Assembly (NCBI GenBank): GCA_944325575.1
Contig: CALVAR010000005.1
Location: 1-64,000, forward strand
Origin: Candidatus Gastranaerophilales bacterium
GTDB lineage: Bacteria; Cyanobacteriota; Vampirovibrionia; Gastranaerophilales; Gastranaerophilaceae
DNA: 64,000 nt
Direction of reading: 5' to 3'
How positions within the stretch are numbered: position 1 is the stretch's first letter; each line of letters opens with the position of its first letter. Made by a program: the position numbers and the translations under genes. Below are positions 44,409 through 53,603 of this stretch, one piece after another. The notes below the pieces were generated by a model that was not told the origin of the DNA, did no database searches, and saw only the letters and a list, made by a program, of their open reading frames with translations.

Positions 44409-45098
44409 ATGAAAAAAGCATTTACTCTTGCGGAAGTTTTAATGACGCTGGTAATTATAGGTGTTATTGCTTCGATGACTATACCTACATTGAAAAAAAC
44501 TTCCGATGAAAAGGCTTATGTTGCAGGAGCTTTAAAAGCATATTCTGAATTATCTTCTGCTACAAAATCAATAAAAAGAACTGAAGGGCCTATCTCAATG
44601 TGGGCCAGTTATTCTTCAGCAAATGCGGCGGCAGATATTATTAGTAAATATAAGACAATAATGCCATCAGTTGGTGTTCCCTCAAATTCATATAAGATAC
44701 AAACTCTAAATAATGAAGACAGCAGTCTGGGCGAAGGGACATTTTCAAATTCTGATACAACAATCACTGCTGCTGACGGAGCTATTTATAATCTGGCTTT
44801 TGTTAATGATTGCACCGCAGCAAATGCAGCCTCAAAGGCTTGTTTTAGGTTTGTAGTTGATGTAAACGGAACAAAAGATCCTAATATGATAGGTGTTGAT
44901 GTTTTTGCTTTTGATGTAATGAAAAACGGAGATGTAAATCCCGCAGAAGGCAAATGTCCGCCTGATTCTTCGCAAAATAGCGATAGCGGAAATAATAAAG
45001 GTGATGAGGATAAAAATGATTCCTCACAGAATAATCAGGATTCAGACGGATGGGGCTGTACTGCCAGACTTATTAAAGAAAAAGACATAAGCTGGTAA
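44409..45098 (+). CDS. Prepilin-like protein 4
   Basis: 229 residues with the shortest leader (M-K-K-A before F-T-L-A-E). The hydrophobic helix ends I-P-T-L-K, as in its neighbours. V-D-V-N-G-T-K-D-P-N-M-I-G-V-D is followed by an Asp/Asn/Ser-rich low-complexity stretch (~190-215) absent from the others, then W-G-C-T-A-R-L-I-K. AGGAG precedes the start. A strong terminator at 45124 closes the array. Confidence 0.88.
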   Translation: MKKAFTLAEVLMTLVIIGVIASMTIPTLKKTSDEKAYVAGALKAYSELSSATKSIKRTEGPISMWASYSSANAAADIISKYKTIMPSVGVPSNSYKIQTLNNEDSSLGEGTFSNSDTTITAADGAIYNLAFVNDCTAANAASKACFRFVVDVNGTKDPNMIGVDVFAFDVMKNGDVNPAEGKCPPDSSQNSDSGNNKGDEDKNDSSQNNQDSDGWGCTARLIKEKDISW

Positions 45099-45123
45099 TA
45101 ATATTTTCAAAATACGTAATACA

Positions 45124-45158
45124 CAAAAAGACCTTGTTAAAACAACAAGGTCTTTTTG
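45124..45158. terminator. Bidirectional terminator after prepilin array
   Basis: CAAAAAGACCTTGTT pairs perfectly with AACAAGGTCTTTTTG over a 5-nt loop, between the convergent prepilin 4 and the acidic protein gene. Confidence 0.92.
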
Positions 45159-45185
45159 TTATAGATTATTTCAAATCACATTGGT

Positions 45186-45902
45186 TTAGTGTCTGTCAGT
45201 TAATACAAACAGACTGATAAGATCGTTCAGTGCAACTGCCTGTTTTTTATAATCCTGAACTTGTTTTTCAAGACTTTTAATATTATTTTTATATTCAGCA
45301 ATTTGTGTCATACAAACTTTGGCACTCGCCGTAAGGCTGTCTTGACCCTGTTGTGCTTCTTTTAAAACACTGTTCATAGAAATACCTAATGCTTCCATTG
45401 TCTGGCGGATAATTTGAGCGCCGGTTTGTTTTGTTACGCCCTGAGGAAGCTGCATGATTAATCTTTTTAACACAGCCACATTAGCAGGCATTGAATAATT
45501 TTTTTGCTGCTGCGGCATTGCATTTAAACGAGGCTGTTGTTGTGTATTAAACATTTCTTTTTCTTCAAACATTTGTGTATCCGTTTCTTCAAAATTAAGA
45601 TTTTGTGTGAATGATTGTTCAAAATCAGTTTGATTTGCTTCATCCAGCTCAATATCAAGATTATTATCAGTAAAATCAACCGGTTCTTCCGGTAAATCTT
45701 CAGCAAGTGAAAAATCCGAAAAATTATTATCAAGACTTATATTGTCAGTGATAACATTTTCTGCAGGTTTTTCTTTAACAGATTCTTGAATCAAATTATT
45801 TTTAGAACTGTCAGGTATGGGCTGAATTTCTATTTCCGCTTGTTTTTTTAATGCTTCAACAATTTTTTTGCCAACACCAGATGGAAGTTTATTTTCTGTC
45901 AT
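45186..45902 (-). CDS. Acidic low-complexity protein with C-terminal coiled coil
   Basis: 238 residues, unknown family. Residues ~30-115 are a disordered, Asp/Glu/Asn/Phe-rich region. A Gln-rich linker (Q-Q-Q-P and P-Q-Q-Q-K) leads to a helical domain (~140-185) with A-V-L-K-R-L-I-M-Q-L-P-Q-G-V and I-I-R-Q-T-M-E-A-L-G-I. A coiled coil (~200-235) follows: I-K-S-L-E-K-Q-V-Q-D-Y-K-K-Q. No signal peptide. AGGTTAG precedes the start. It lies downstream of the paralogous membrane pair on the same strand and may share their role. Confidence 0.7.
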   Translation of the reverse strand: MTENKLPSGVGKKIVEALKKQAEIEIQPIPDSSKNNLIQESVKEKPAENVITDNISLDNNFSDFSLAEDLPEEPVDFTDNNLDIELDEANQTDFEQSFTQNLNFEETDTQMFEEKEMFNTQQQPRLNAMPQQQKNYSMPANVAVLKRLIMQLPQGVTKQTGAQIIRQTMEALGISMNSVLKEAQQGQDSLTASAKVCMTQIAEYKNNIKSLEKQVQDYKKQAVALNDLISLFVLTDRH

Positions 45903-46032
45903 AATACTAACCTTTTTTGTTCTTTCATTTGAATTATATATAAAATAGAAATATTTTTCAAAAATAATTACGATATATTAAGTGTGGGTTACTTCTGCAC
46001 AAAAATAAATTAAGCATTACGGCATAGCCTTG

Positions 46033-47814
46033 CTAGTTAAGATAAGCACCAAAAGCAGAGAAGGTTTTGCTGGCAGGTTCTAATGGCTGTGCAAGAGGAG
46101 CAGGCATAACTTTCATCTTGTCCTGTGATGTATTTTTATTACCGGACTTTTGGCTTTTTTTACCTTCCACCGCATTTGTAATTGCTATGTTTAGCTTTGG
46201 TATACCCCAGCCGAGAACCACACCTGAGTATACATAACCAAGCAGCTGTGCAAAGTTTTTATATTTGAGTTTTGTAAGTGCTTCTGTGGCAATTTTTATA
46301 TCATTTTTGGATCCATTTTTAGCAATTTCTTTAACTTCTTTCATAAGCTTTCTGAACGGTATCTTTTTATCTCCGTCCATAACTTTTATGTTTAACTTTT
46401 GTAGTGCCGGGTAAAGAATTTCTTCATGGGTTTTTTCTACGGATTTTGTAATATAGTTCCACAAGCCCTTGCCCTGAGCTTCTTTATCATAGTTTACAAT
46501 ACCTTTATCAAAAACTTTTGCTGCAAGTTTAGAAACAAAGCCGCCTAAAATCAACCAGTTTGCAAAGCCGAGAGTATCTTTGATTGCAGATTCACGTGTT
46601 TCATTTTTATCACGTGCAGCAAAAATACGACTCATTATAGTCATACCGTATATAAACTTGAACTGATCCATCGTAGGCACTGCACCTTTGTACTGGAGTT
46701 TCTTGGCTATTTCCGCAGGTGCCTCTTTCCAGGCTTTTAACGCACCCTTTTTAACAAGTGCAAGAGGATTTTTTAATATACACGATACCATTGCAGTACC
46801 AAGTGCTAAGCCAAGAACAGTTTTTAGTACTTTAAATCCGAATGATTTATCAGGCTCTCTTCCTTCAACACCTACAAATCCGTCAGAACCCGTACGTTTC
46901 TTTGTCAAATATCTGTTAAACGGCTGTGATGACATACCTATAATAACAGGAATAGCAAGACCTGCTGCAACTGTAGCGGATTTTCTGCCTTTAATACCTT
47001 TAAGAAATTTTTCAAAGTCTTTGACAATTTCTGTTTTGTCATGGGCAGCCTTGTCGAGGACAGTCTTTCTCATTGCATAAGCATTGTTAATAAGATTGTC
47101 AATAGATCCCTCAACTTTTGTCGGTATTTTATCGACTATTTGTTCACCATTTGTTTTAACAAAATTCAATTTAAATGTTGAGCCGGCGCCGGTTTCTCCC
47201 GTAACTATTTCAATTGCTTTGGCAATAGCGGCTTTTGGCGCTTTATATTTTTCAGTACCTGCGTCAATCATTATTTTTGCAGCTTCTTGTGCAGATTCAG
47301 GCTTTAACATCTTCCAGGAGTTTGCTCCGTCCGTTGTATTAAAGCCTTCTAAGCCTTTAAAAAATTGTTCCCAATATTGTTTTGCATCATACTTGCCATT
47401 TGCAACGCTGTCAGCCATTAATTGACCGAACGTGTCTATCGCATCACTGTTAGCAAACAGCAGATGTGCTTTTACCCCGTTGGCTTTATTAAATGCTGCT
47501 GATACGGCATACCCTGCACCCAGCCCCACAATACCTGCAAGAGCATGGTTTATTGTACCTGCTGATTCTCTAAATCCTGTCTCCATGCCGGCATCTTTAG
47601 AACGTGAAAAATCAACAATGGTCCTTGGCATAACCATTGAAGAAAAGTCAACAAACACTGCCCCTATTGCTGGACTTGTATTCAAAAAATTCAGCACCTG
47701 AGTTCCCATTTCAACAGGACCTTTAAAACTCGGGTTTGTTTTGTTATCTTTATTATTTTCGTTCTGTGTTAATGTTTGCGGTTGTATCTTATAGGGTGTA
47801 ATTTGTGATAGCAT
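46033..47814 (-). CDS. Large lineage-specific membrane protein, paralog 1
   Basis: 593 residues, unknown family. A polar ~26-residue N-terminus leads to N-P-S-F-K-G-P-V-E (27-35), also present in the adjacent paralog. Shared blocks follow: P-R-T-I-V-D, F-R-E-S-A-G, a Gly-rich hydrophobic helix, N-R-Y-L-T-K-K, P-T-M-D-Q and S-R-I-F-A-A-R-D-K-N-E. Several hydrophobic helices suggest a polytopic membrane protein. The C-terminus is Lys/Ser/Pro-rich and ends F-S-A-F-G-A-Y-L-N, echoing F-Q-A-F-G-M-M in the partner. It starts 15 bp after the partner's stop. Confidence 0.8.
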   Translation of the reverse strand: MLSQITPYKIQPQTLTQNENNKDNKTNPSFKGPVEMGTQVLNFLNTSPAIGAVFVDFSSMVMPRTIVDFSRSKDAGMETGFRESAGTINHALAGIVGLGAGYAVSAAFNKANGVKAHLLFANSDAIDTFGQLMADSVANGKYDAKQYWEQFFKGLEGFNTTDGANSWKMLKPESAQEAAKIMIDAGTEKYKAPKAAIAKAIEIVTGETGAGSTFKLNFVKTNGEQIVDKIPTKVEGSIDNLINNAYAMRKTVLDKAAHDKTEIVKDFEKFLKGIKGRKSATVAAGLAIPVIIGMSSQPFNRYLTKKRTGSDGFVGVEGREPDKSFGFKVLKTVLGLALGTAMVSCILKNPLALVKKGALKAWKEAPAEIAKKLQYKGAVPTMDQFKFIYGMTIMSRIFAARDKNETRESAIKDTLGFANWLILGGFVSKLAAKVFDKGIVNYDKEAQGKGLWNYITKSVEKTHEEILYPALQKLNIKVMDGDKKIPFRKLMKEVKEIAKNGSKNDIKIATEALTKLKYKNFAQLLGYVYSGVVLGWGIPKLNIAITNAVEGKKSQKSGNKNTSQDKMKVMPAPLAQPLEPASKTFSAFGAYLN

Positions 47815-47829
47815 ATCTTAACCTGTTTT

Positions 47830-49530
47830 TTATTTTTGCGTTTGCTGCATCATCATGCCAAACGCCTGAAAAGTTTTTTTGTTGCTAGTAGAATTTATTG
47901 AAGGATAAAAGATTAAATTTTTCAACCTTTCTTTAAGTTTTAATTCTTCTTTTCTTTCTGTTTCTTTACGTACATACCATGGAACAAGAATACCCAGCAC
48001 CAGCATAGAAAAGCCCAGTGAACTTACTTCGCATATTGCACGCAGACCTTTTGCTTTTGTTCCGCCTTTGTATTCTTTTATTATTTTTTCACCATTTTTA
48101 ATGACGCCGTCTTTTATTGCATTTGCTTCATCAAAGCTCTTGAGTTTGGTATCTTTTACCCAGAACCAGAATTTCTTGAGCGGATTTTTTGTATCAGGCT
48201 TATCCGTCATGTAATTCAACATAGGAATACCTTTTACTTTTTGAATTATTGTTCCGACACCTTTAGACACATAATCGCCCAAGAAATACAAACTGCTGAA
48301 TGTAGCAATGTCTCTCCAGGTAACTTCATGTAATTCGTTTTCATCTTCAGATGCAAGCATACGGCTGGCAAATGTAGCTGTCGCAATCCATCTGCACTGG
48401 TCCATAGACGGCATATTTTTTGTAAATTGAAGCATCTTAAGGCTTGGCTTTTTCATCATGGACAACAGCGCTACACCTACCATTAAACCTGCCGCACCGA
48501 TTTTTTTAGTCCAGAAAGCAGACTTTTGCGCCGGTGACATTTCTTCTTTTTCTTTGCCTTTGCCAAAGTTTTTATAGATAGGAGCACCCTCTTGTCCGGA
48601 GGATTTTTTGGTAATCCATCTGTTTATAGACTGCATTGAAGCTGCCAGAGGGATAACAATAGCAAGACCCAAAAGGCTCTTTTGGTTAACAAATTTTGTT
48701 GCTTTTTTCACGAAGTTTGCAATTTCTTTATTGTCGCATTTGTGTTCGTGAATAAATTTTTGTCCGACTTCCACAGTATCTCTGAGCAGTGTAGTAATAT
48801 TGTCGTGGTAAACTTTTTCACCTGTTCTTTCAAAGACTTTAGCACCGTCTTTGACAACTTCTTTGTATGCGCCGATTTTGATATGTTCCGCACCGCCGGT
48901 GACTTCTAGAATTTTGTTGTATAATCCGTCTCTTGCTGCTTTAACAATTTTTTTGTCTTTTACATTGTCTTGGATTACACGTTTGTATTCTGTTATTTCC
49001 TGTTCCAAATCCTTTGTATTCAAAGGTGTCCAAGGTGTTGTATTTGCATTATTTAATACTTTGGCATCATTTAAAAGTGAATCCACAAATTTGCCGGCAG
49101 CATCCGGAGTGTTTTCTATATCATGGAAATGCTGCTGGAAAGTTTCAAGAGCTTCTTGATTTGCCCACATTTTTGATAAGCCTTTTTCACCGAAACCAAA
49201 AGCTTCTAATGCTTTGGCTACCCCAAGAACGATAAAGCCGGGGATTAAACAGTTAACAATCAAACCGGAGGATTCTCTTCTGAATGTTTCAGCAGCTGCA
49301 AAACCGTTAGTCTTTGCATCTACAATAGTTCTCGGTGCAATAGCCGTTACCATGTCTATAAGAGAAACACCCGCCATAGGGTTTGTATTGCAAAATTGCA
49401 AAACCGCCGTTGCAGCTTCAACAGGTCCTTTAAAAGAAGGGTTACCCTGTTTTACATTGTTATTATATGAAGACAGCCCTGTGTCTTTTTTATAAACTTC
49501 CTGATTATTTAAACTTATTTTGTTAATCAT
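47830..49530 (-). CDS. Large lineage-specific membrane protein, paralog 2
   Basis: 566 residues, unknown family, upstream partner of the 46033 gene. N-P-S-F-K-G-P-V-E lies at 30-38. The shared blocks recur in the same order: P-R-T-I-V-D, F-R-R-E-S-S-G, N-R-W-I-T-K-K, P-S-M-D-Q and S-R-M-L-A-S-E-D-E-N-E. The central ~100-260 region, predicted helical and charged, is diverged from paralog 1. The end is K-K-T-F-Q-A-F-G-M-M-M-Q. A tandem duplication kept as a pair suggests a heteromeric complex (inference). Confidence 0.8.
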   Translation of the reverse strand: MINKISLNNQEVYKKDTGLSSYNNNVKQGNPSFKGPVEAATAVLQFCNTNPMAGVSLIDMVTAIAPRTIVDAKTNGFAAAETFRRESSGLIVNCLIPGFIVLGVAKALEAFGFGEKGLSKMWANQEALETFQQHFHDIENTPDAAGKFVDSLLNDAKVLNNANTTPWTPLNTKDLEQEITEYKRVIQDNVKDKKIVKAARDGLYNKILEVTGGAEHIKIGAYKEVVKDGAKVFERTGEKVYHDNITTLLRDTVEVGQKFIHEHKCDNKEIANFVKKATKFVNQKSLLGLAIVIPLAASMQSINRWITKKSSGQEGAPIYKNFGKGKEKEEMSPAQKSAFWTKKIGAAGLMVGVALLSMMKKPSLKMLQFTKNMPSMDQCRWIATATFASRMLASEDENELHEVTWRDIATFSSLYFLGDYVSKGVGTIIQKVKGIPMLNYMTDKPDTKNPLKKFWFWVKDTKLKSFDEANAIKDGVIKNGEKIIKEYKGGTKAKGLRAICEVSSLGFSMLVLGILVPWYVRKETERKEELKLKERLKNLIFYPSINSTSNKKTFQAFGMMMQQTQK

Positions 49531-49887
49531 AATAATTTTCGTCTAATGTCTTTTAAACCCTAAGGTGATTGATAACCTTATGATATGAAAGACTTACTCT
49601 AAATACAAATCCACTCAAAAAAAAAGTTGCTACTTATAAATGTTAAAATTTTTGAAGCCTGCTTTGAAAATACGATTTTTTATTTAATAATAAAAATGTT
49701 TTTGTTTAATATGTGAATTTTATATTTATTTTAAATTTTATAATTTCAATTTTGTATTTAAATTTATTTTTACAAAAGTTAACAATTATTTTAATATACA
49801 TTTCTTTACAAAGAATAAAAAATTATTAAAGTTTAAAAAGGGCCGGGTCGATATATTGGTTAGAACAGCTACAGGGGTGATAAAAAC
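49531..49887. other. AT-rich intergenic region between divergent genes
   Basis: A 357-bp, strongly AT-rich gap. It contains the inverted repeat TAAGGT/ACCTTA at about 49560-49582 and the ribosome-binding site AGGGGTGAT of the 85-residue gene. No other gene, RNA or repeat copy is evident. It presumably holds divergent promoters. Confidence 0.5.
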
Positions 49888-50145
49888 ATGGCGGACAATT
49901 TTATAAAACAGCCTTTTGGCCTTAATGTAAAAATACCTTCAAGAACAATAAAGCAGATTGAAAAAACTGCAGGCGGAACTGTAAACGGAATTTGGGAGCC
50001 ATTGTTTAATTTTATCGATGAAAACCAGAACGTTTTTACCGGAAATGTTTCAATGCAGATAGCAAAGTATAATGCAATGATGTATAATATCGGGGCTGCA
50101 TTAAGAGCAGACAGCACAAACGGCGGTTTTGACGTAAAAGGGTAG
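49888..50145 (+). CDS. Small 85-residue protein, unknown
   Basis: An 85-residue soluble protein with a strong Shine-Dalgarno (AGGGGTGAT, 8 nt spacing). It starts M-A-D-N-F-I-K-Q-P-F-G-L-N-V-K-I-P and continues with I-K-Q-I-E-K-T-A-G-G-T-V-N-G-I-W, then a helix with M-Q-I-A-K-Y-N-A-M-M-Y-N-I-G-A. It is not a family I know. Divergent from the paralogous membrane pair. It ends 1 bp before the end of alr, which is convergent. Confidence 0.65.
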   Translation: MADNFIKQPFGLNVKIPSRTIKQIEKTAGGTVNGIWEPLFNFIDENQNVFTGNVSMQIAKYNAMMYNIGAALRADSTNGGFDVKG

Positions 50146-50146
50146 T

Positions 50147-51277
50147 TTATCTTGTGTAAACTCTTGGCAATCTTACTCTAAGAGCACAGGTGAGTTCATA
50201 ATGAATTGTATTTAATATTTTTGCCCATTCATCTATTCTTATTTCTTCGTTTCCGTCTTTACCGATGAGTGTGATAATATCGCCTTCCTGCGCATTACAA
50301 TCTGTTATATCAAACATCATTTGATCCATTGTAATGTTACCGATTTGTTTGACTTTTTTTCCGTTTATAATACCGTATATTTTGTTTGATAAACCTCTAA
50401 AAACTCCATCTGCATAGCCTATAGGAATTGTGGCTATCTTTGTCTCTTTTTGGGTTTCAAAGGTGTGTGAATAACTTACACCCTCATCTTTTTGTGCAGT
50501 GTGTATATTTGTTATTCTTCCTTTTAAGGACATTGCCGGTTTTATTTCGGGAGGAGTTACCCCCTCTGGCAAATCAGGCTGCATTCCATAAATTCCCACC
50601 CCAACTCTTGCCATATTGTAATTAAAATCATTGTAGCTTATTACTGCAGCAGTGTTGCAGCAGTGTATAAGCAAACCCTGTGTGTTAACGGAACGTACTA
50701 CATCATTGAATTTTTTGTATTGTTCTTCTGCAAGCTCTTTTGTTTCTGCTGTTGCAAAGTGTGTGAAAATTCCTTCAAGCTTTATAAATTCACAGTTTTG
50801 GATTTTTTTTATAAATTCTGCTGCATTTTCAGGCCTTACACCTATCCTGTTCATGCCTGTATCTATTTTTACATGAACTTTGGGCTTTATTTTTAATTTT
50901 TCGTAGGTCTGTCTGCAGGCCTCGATATGTTCGTCAGAAAATACTGAAACAGAAATATTATTTTGTGCGGCACGGTCAAAAGACCAGACAGGCACCGCAC
51001 CAAGAACAAGGATTGGTGCTTCTATATCATTTTCTCTTAATTGCAGTCCCTCATCAATTGACGACACGCCCAAAAAATCCACACCGGATGCAAGCAAAAC
51101 CGGTGCAATCATGACTGCTCCATGCCCGTAAGCATCTGCTTTTACTACTGCAAAAAGTTTTGCATCTTTTTTTAAATATTTTTTGAACTCTAAAATATTA
51201 TGCTCTATACAATCTAAATTTACTTCTACCCATGCGTCTCTGTGGGTGTTTAGAAAAGATGTTCTGTTAAATTTCAT
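50147..51277 (-). CDS. alr: Alanine racemase
   Basis: A 376-residue, PLP-dependent enzyme supplying D-alanine for the D-Ala-D-Ala used by MurF. The PLP lysine is K46 in V-V-K-A-D-A-Y-G-H-G. The C-terminal catalytic tyrosine lies in G-V-S-Y-S-H-T-F. R-V-G-V-G-I-Y-G and G-Y-A-D-G binding loops and M-D-Q-M-M are present. Length is normal. Single gene divergent from the phosphoesterase. Confidence 0.96.
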   Translation of the reverse strand: MKFNRTSFLNTHRDAWVEVNLDCIEHNILEFKKYLKKDAKLFAVVKADAYGHGAVMIAPVLLASGVDFLGVSSIDEGLQLRENDIEAPILVLGAVPVWSFDRAAQNNISVSVFSDEHIEACRQTYEKLKIKPKVHVKIDTGMNRIGVRPENAAEFIKKIQNCEFIKLEGIFTHFATAETKELAEEQYKKFNDVVRSVNTQGLLIHCCNTAAVISYNDFNYNMARVGVGIYGMQPDLPEGVTPPEIKPAMSLKGRITNIHTAQKDEGVSYSHTFETQKETKIATIPIGYADGVFRGLSNKIYGIINGKKVKQIGNITMDQMMFDITDCNAQEGDIITLIGKDGNEEIRIDEWAKILNTIHYELTCALRVRLPRVYTR

Positions 51278-51368
51278 CGTATTGTACCTATAAATAATAA
51301 ATTAATTTTATCTCAAAAAACATATTGCATGATAAAATTTTATAGTCAGTTAATAAAAAGGGAAAATA

Positions 51369-52115
51369 ATGAAAATAGCTGTTATATCGGATATCCATGG
51401 CAATATGCAGGCACTGGATGCTGTTTTAAAAAATATTGAACAGGAAAAATGCGACAGGATTTTTTGTTTAGGAGATCTTGCAATGGCCGGACCGGAACCG
51501 GAAAAAACAGTTGAAACAATAAAAGAATTTGTTCAGAATAGTGATTTTGTATGTATTCAGGGCAATACAGATGAAATGATTGCAAATTGCGATAATCAAA
51601 TGATTCATATGCTGGAAGAAAATAATCCTGTTATGGCGCATGCTCTGGAGTGTGATGTTACTGTTCTTTCAGAAGATTCAAAGAATTTTTTAAGGAATCT
51701 TCCTGCAAAAAAAGAATTGGAAATTGAGGGAATAACTATTCTTCTCGTACATGGCAGCCCCCGCAAAAATAATGAAAATATTTATGACAATTTAAAAGTT
51801 GAAGAGGTTGAAGAAATGATTGCCGGTACAGATGCAAATGTTATTTTTTGCGGACATACGCATGTTCCATGCGGCTATCAGACCAATACAAAACAAACGG
51901 TTGTAAATGTAGGCAGCGTTGGCCGTCCTTTTGCAAAAGAGCCTAAAGCCTGCTATGCAATTATAGATGTACAGGGCAATGAGTTTACAATTAAGCATAA
52001 TCTTGTTGATTATGATGTTAAAACAGCTTCTGAAATTCTTAAAAGCAGAGGATTTAATGGCGCTGATAAACTTGCGGCAATGCTATTGAGCGCAACAAGC
52101 AGATATCCGCAATAA
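51369..52115 (+). CDS. Metallophosphoesterase, YfcE/DUF2437-like
   Basis: A 248-residue calcineurin-like phosphoesterase. The metal-binding motifs are in order: S-D-I-H-G-N at 7-12, L-G-D-L-A, Q-G-N-T-D-E, a late L-V-H-G-S-P and G-H-T-H-V. They give the full dimetal site. This subfamily hydrolyses phosphodiesters or acts as a small phosphatase; the substrate cannot be read. The C-terminus is a short helical extension. Element B begins 3 bp after its stop. Confidence 0.88.
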   Translation: MKIAVISDIHGNMQALDAVLKNIEQEKCDRIFCLGDLAMAGPEPEKTVETIKEFVQNSDFVCIQGNTDEMIANCDNQMIHMLEENNPVMAHALECDVTVLSEDSKNFLRNLPAKKELEIEGITILLVHGSPRKNNENIYDNLKVEEVEEMIAGTDANVIFCGHTHVPCGYQTNTKQTVVNVGSVGRPFAKEPKACYAIIDVQGNEFTIKHNLVDYDVKTASEILKSRGFNGADKLAAMLLSATSRYPQ

Positions 52116-52117
52116 TT

Positions 52118-52291
52118 TTGTCTGAGGCGGCCTCGCTTGTAGAAGTGGTACACGGAGGGCGAGTGACGCCAAGTCTAGCATTTTGCGGAAGTGACCCCAT
52201 GCACTTGTTGGCTGTGCCGGACTTGTTGGCAAAAATGTACTTGTTTATAGCACAGGTTCATTAAGTAGTCGGAGTCAGTTGACAACATGAA
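52118..52291 (-). repeat. Structured MITE-like element B
   Basis: A ~170-bp element filling the gap between the phosphoesterase and purB. Read on the minus strand, the first 86 bases match element A (58818-58903) at about 74 positions by eye. This includes the end TTGTCAACTGACTCCGACTA, the stem CTGTGC/GCACAG (52212-52217/52250-52255) and loop motif caacaagtc. A second matched block has GGGGTCACTT and GCAAAAT. The ~80-nt covarying module present in A is missing here. The ends carry short inverted repeats TTGTC/GACAA. No ORF. Confidence 0.75.
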
Positions 52292-52307
52292 GATTCGAAA
52301 GGCAGTT

Positions 52308-53603
52308 ATGATTGAGCGTTACAGTTTAAAAGAAATGAAAGATTTGTGGGAACTGGAATCAAAATTCGGTTTCTATTTACAGGTTGAGCTTGCCGTTTGC
52401 GAGGCTTATAACGAAACGGGCAAAATAAGTGATGACGATTTAAAAACAATAAAAGAGCGTGCTTCATTCAGTATAGAGAGAATTGATGAAATTGAAAAAG
52501 AAGTCGGACATGATGTTATTGCTTTTTTGACAAATGTGAATGAAAATGTCGGTGATGCATCAAGATTTATACACATGGGGATGACAAGTTCTGATGTTAT
52601 AGATACTGCATTTGCTCTTCAGATAAAGAAAGCTTCGGAAATTATAGAAAATGACCTTAATAAAGTTATTGAAACAATAAAAAGTAAAGCCGTTGAGCAT
52701 AAAAATACAGTTTGTATAGGCCGTTCACACGGTATACATGCAGAGCCGATGACATTCGGGGTTAAGCTTTTAAGCTGGCTTGATCATTTTGAAAGGGTAA
52801 AAAAACGTTTTGATATTGCAAAGGAAGAAATTGCTCAAGGACAAATATCAGGACCGGTCGGTACATACAGCAATATATCTCCTGAAATAGAACAGATTGT
52901 TTGCAAAAAATTGGGATTAACACCGGCAAAAATTTCTACTCAGGTGATAGCAAGGGACAACCATTCATATTATTTGCAGTCACTTGCACTGATTGCAAGC
53001 GCAATAGAACAGTGTGCGGTAGAAATCAGACATCTGCAAAGAACAGAAGTTCTTGAGGTTGAAGAAGCTTTTAAAAAAGGACAAAAGGGAAGCTCTGCAA
53101 TGCCTCACAAAAAAAATCCGATATCTTCCGAAAATTTATCCGGCCTTGCAAGAGTTGTAAAAAGTAACGCACAGGCGGCAATGGATAATATTGTGCTCTG
53201 GCATGAGAGAGATATTTCTCACAGTTCAGTTGAACGTATAATTTTTCCTGATTCAACCATACTTATCGATTATATGCTGAACAGATTTAACAGAGTTGTG
53301 GAAGGACTTGTTGTTCATAAAGATAATATGCTTAAAAATACAACACTCTTTGGCGGTATAGTTTATTCTCAGAGAGTTCTTCTTGCGTTAACAGAGAAAG
53401 GTCTTTCCAGAGAAGAAGCATATTCGATAGTTCAGAGAAATGCTTTATCTGCTTTTAATAAACAGGACGGAGATTTTAAAAATAATCTTTATAACGATGC
53501 TTCCGTCACGGGAGTTTTAACTGCGGAAGAAATTGAAAACTGCTTTGATTCGGAGTATTATTTAAGGAATATTGACACAATTTACAAGAGGTTTGGACTG
53601 TAA
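52308..53603 (+). CDS. purB: Adenylosuccinate lyase
   Basis: A 431-residue purine enzyme releasing fumarate from SAICAR and adenylosuccinate. It starts M-I-E-R-Y-S-L-K-E-M as usual. The signature S-S-A-M-P-H-K-K-N-P is intact, as is T-S-S-D-V-I-D-T and G-R-S-H-G-I-H-A-E-P. The start at 52308 is chosen because AAAGG lies 5 nt upstream; an in-frame ATG at 52287 falls inside the end of element B and adds a basic, non-conserved heptapeptide. Its stop overlaps the next start by 1 bp. Confidence 0.95.
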   Translation: MIERYSLKEMKDLWELESKFGFYLQVELAVCEAYNETGKISDDDLKTIKERASFSIERIDEIEKEVGHDVIAFLTNVNENVGDASRFIHMGMTSSDVIDTAFALQIKKASEIIENDLNKVIETIKSKAVEHKNTVCIGRSHGIHAEPMTFGVKLLSWLDHFERVKKRFDIAKEEIAQGQISGPVGTYSNISPEIEQIVCKKLGLTPAKISTQVIARDNHSYYLQSLALIASAIEQCAVEIRHLQRTEVLEVEEAFKKGQKGSSAMPHKKNPISSENLSGLARVVKSNAQAAMDNIVLWHERDISHSSVERIIFPDSTILIDYMLNRFNRVVEGLVVHKDNMLKNTTLFGGIVYSQRVLLALTEKGLSREEAYSIVQRNALSAFNKQDGDFKNNLYNDASVTGVLTAEEIENCFDSEYYLRNIDTIYKRFGL

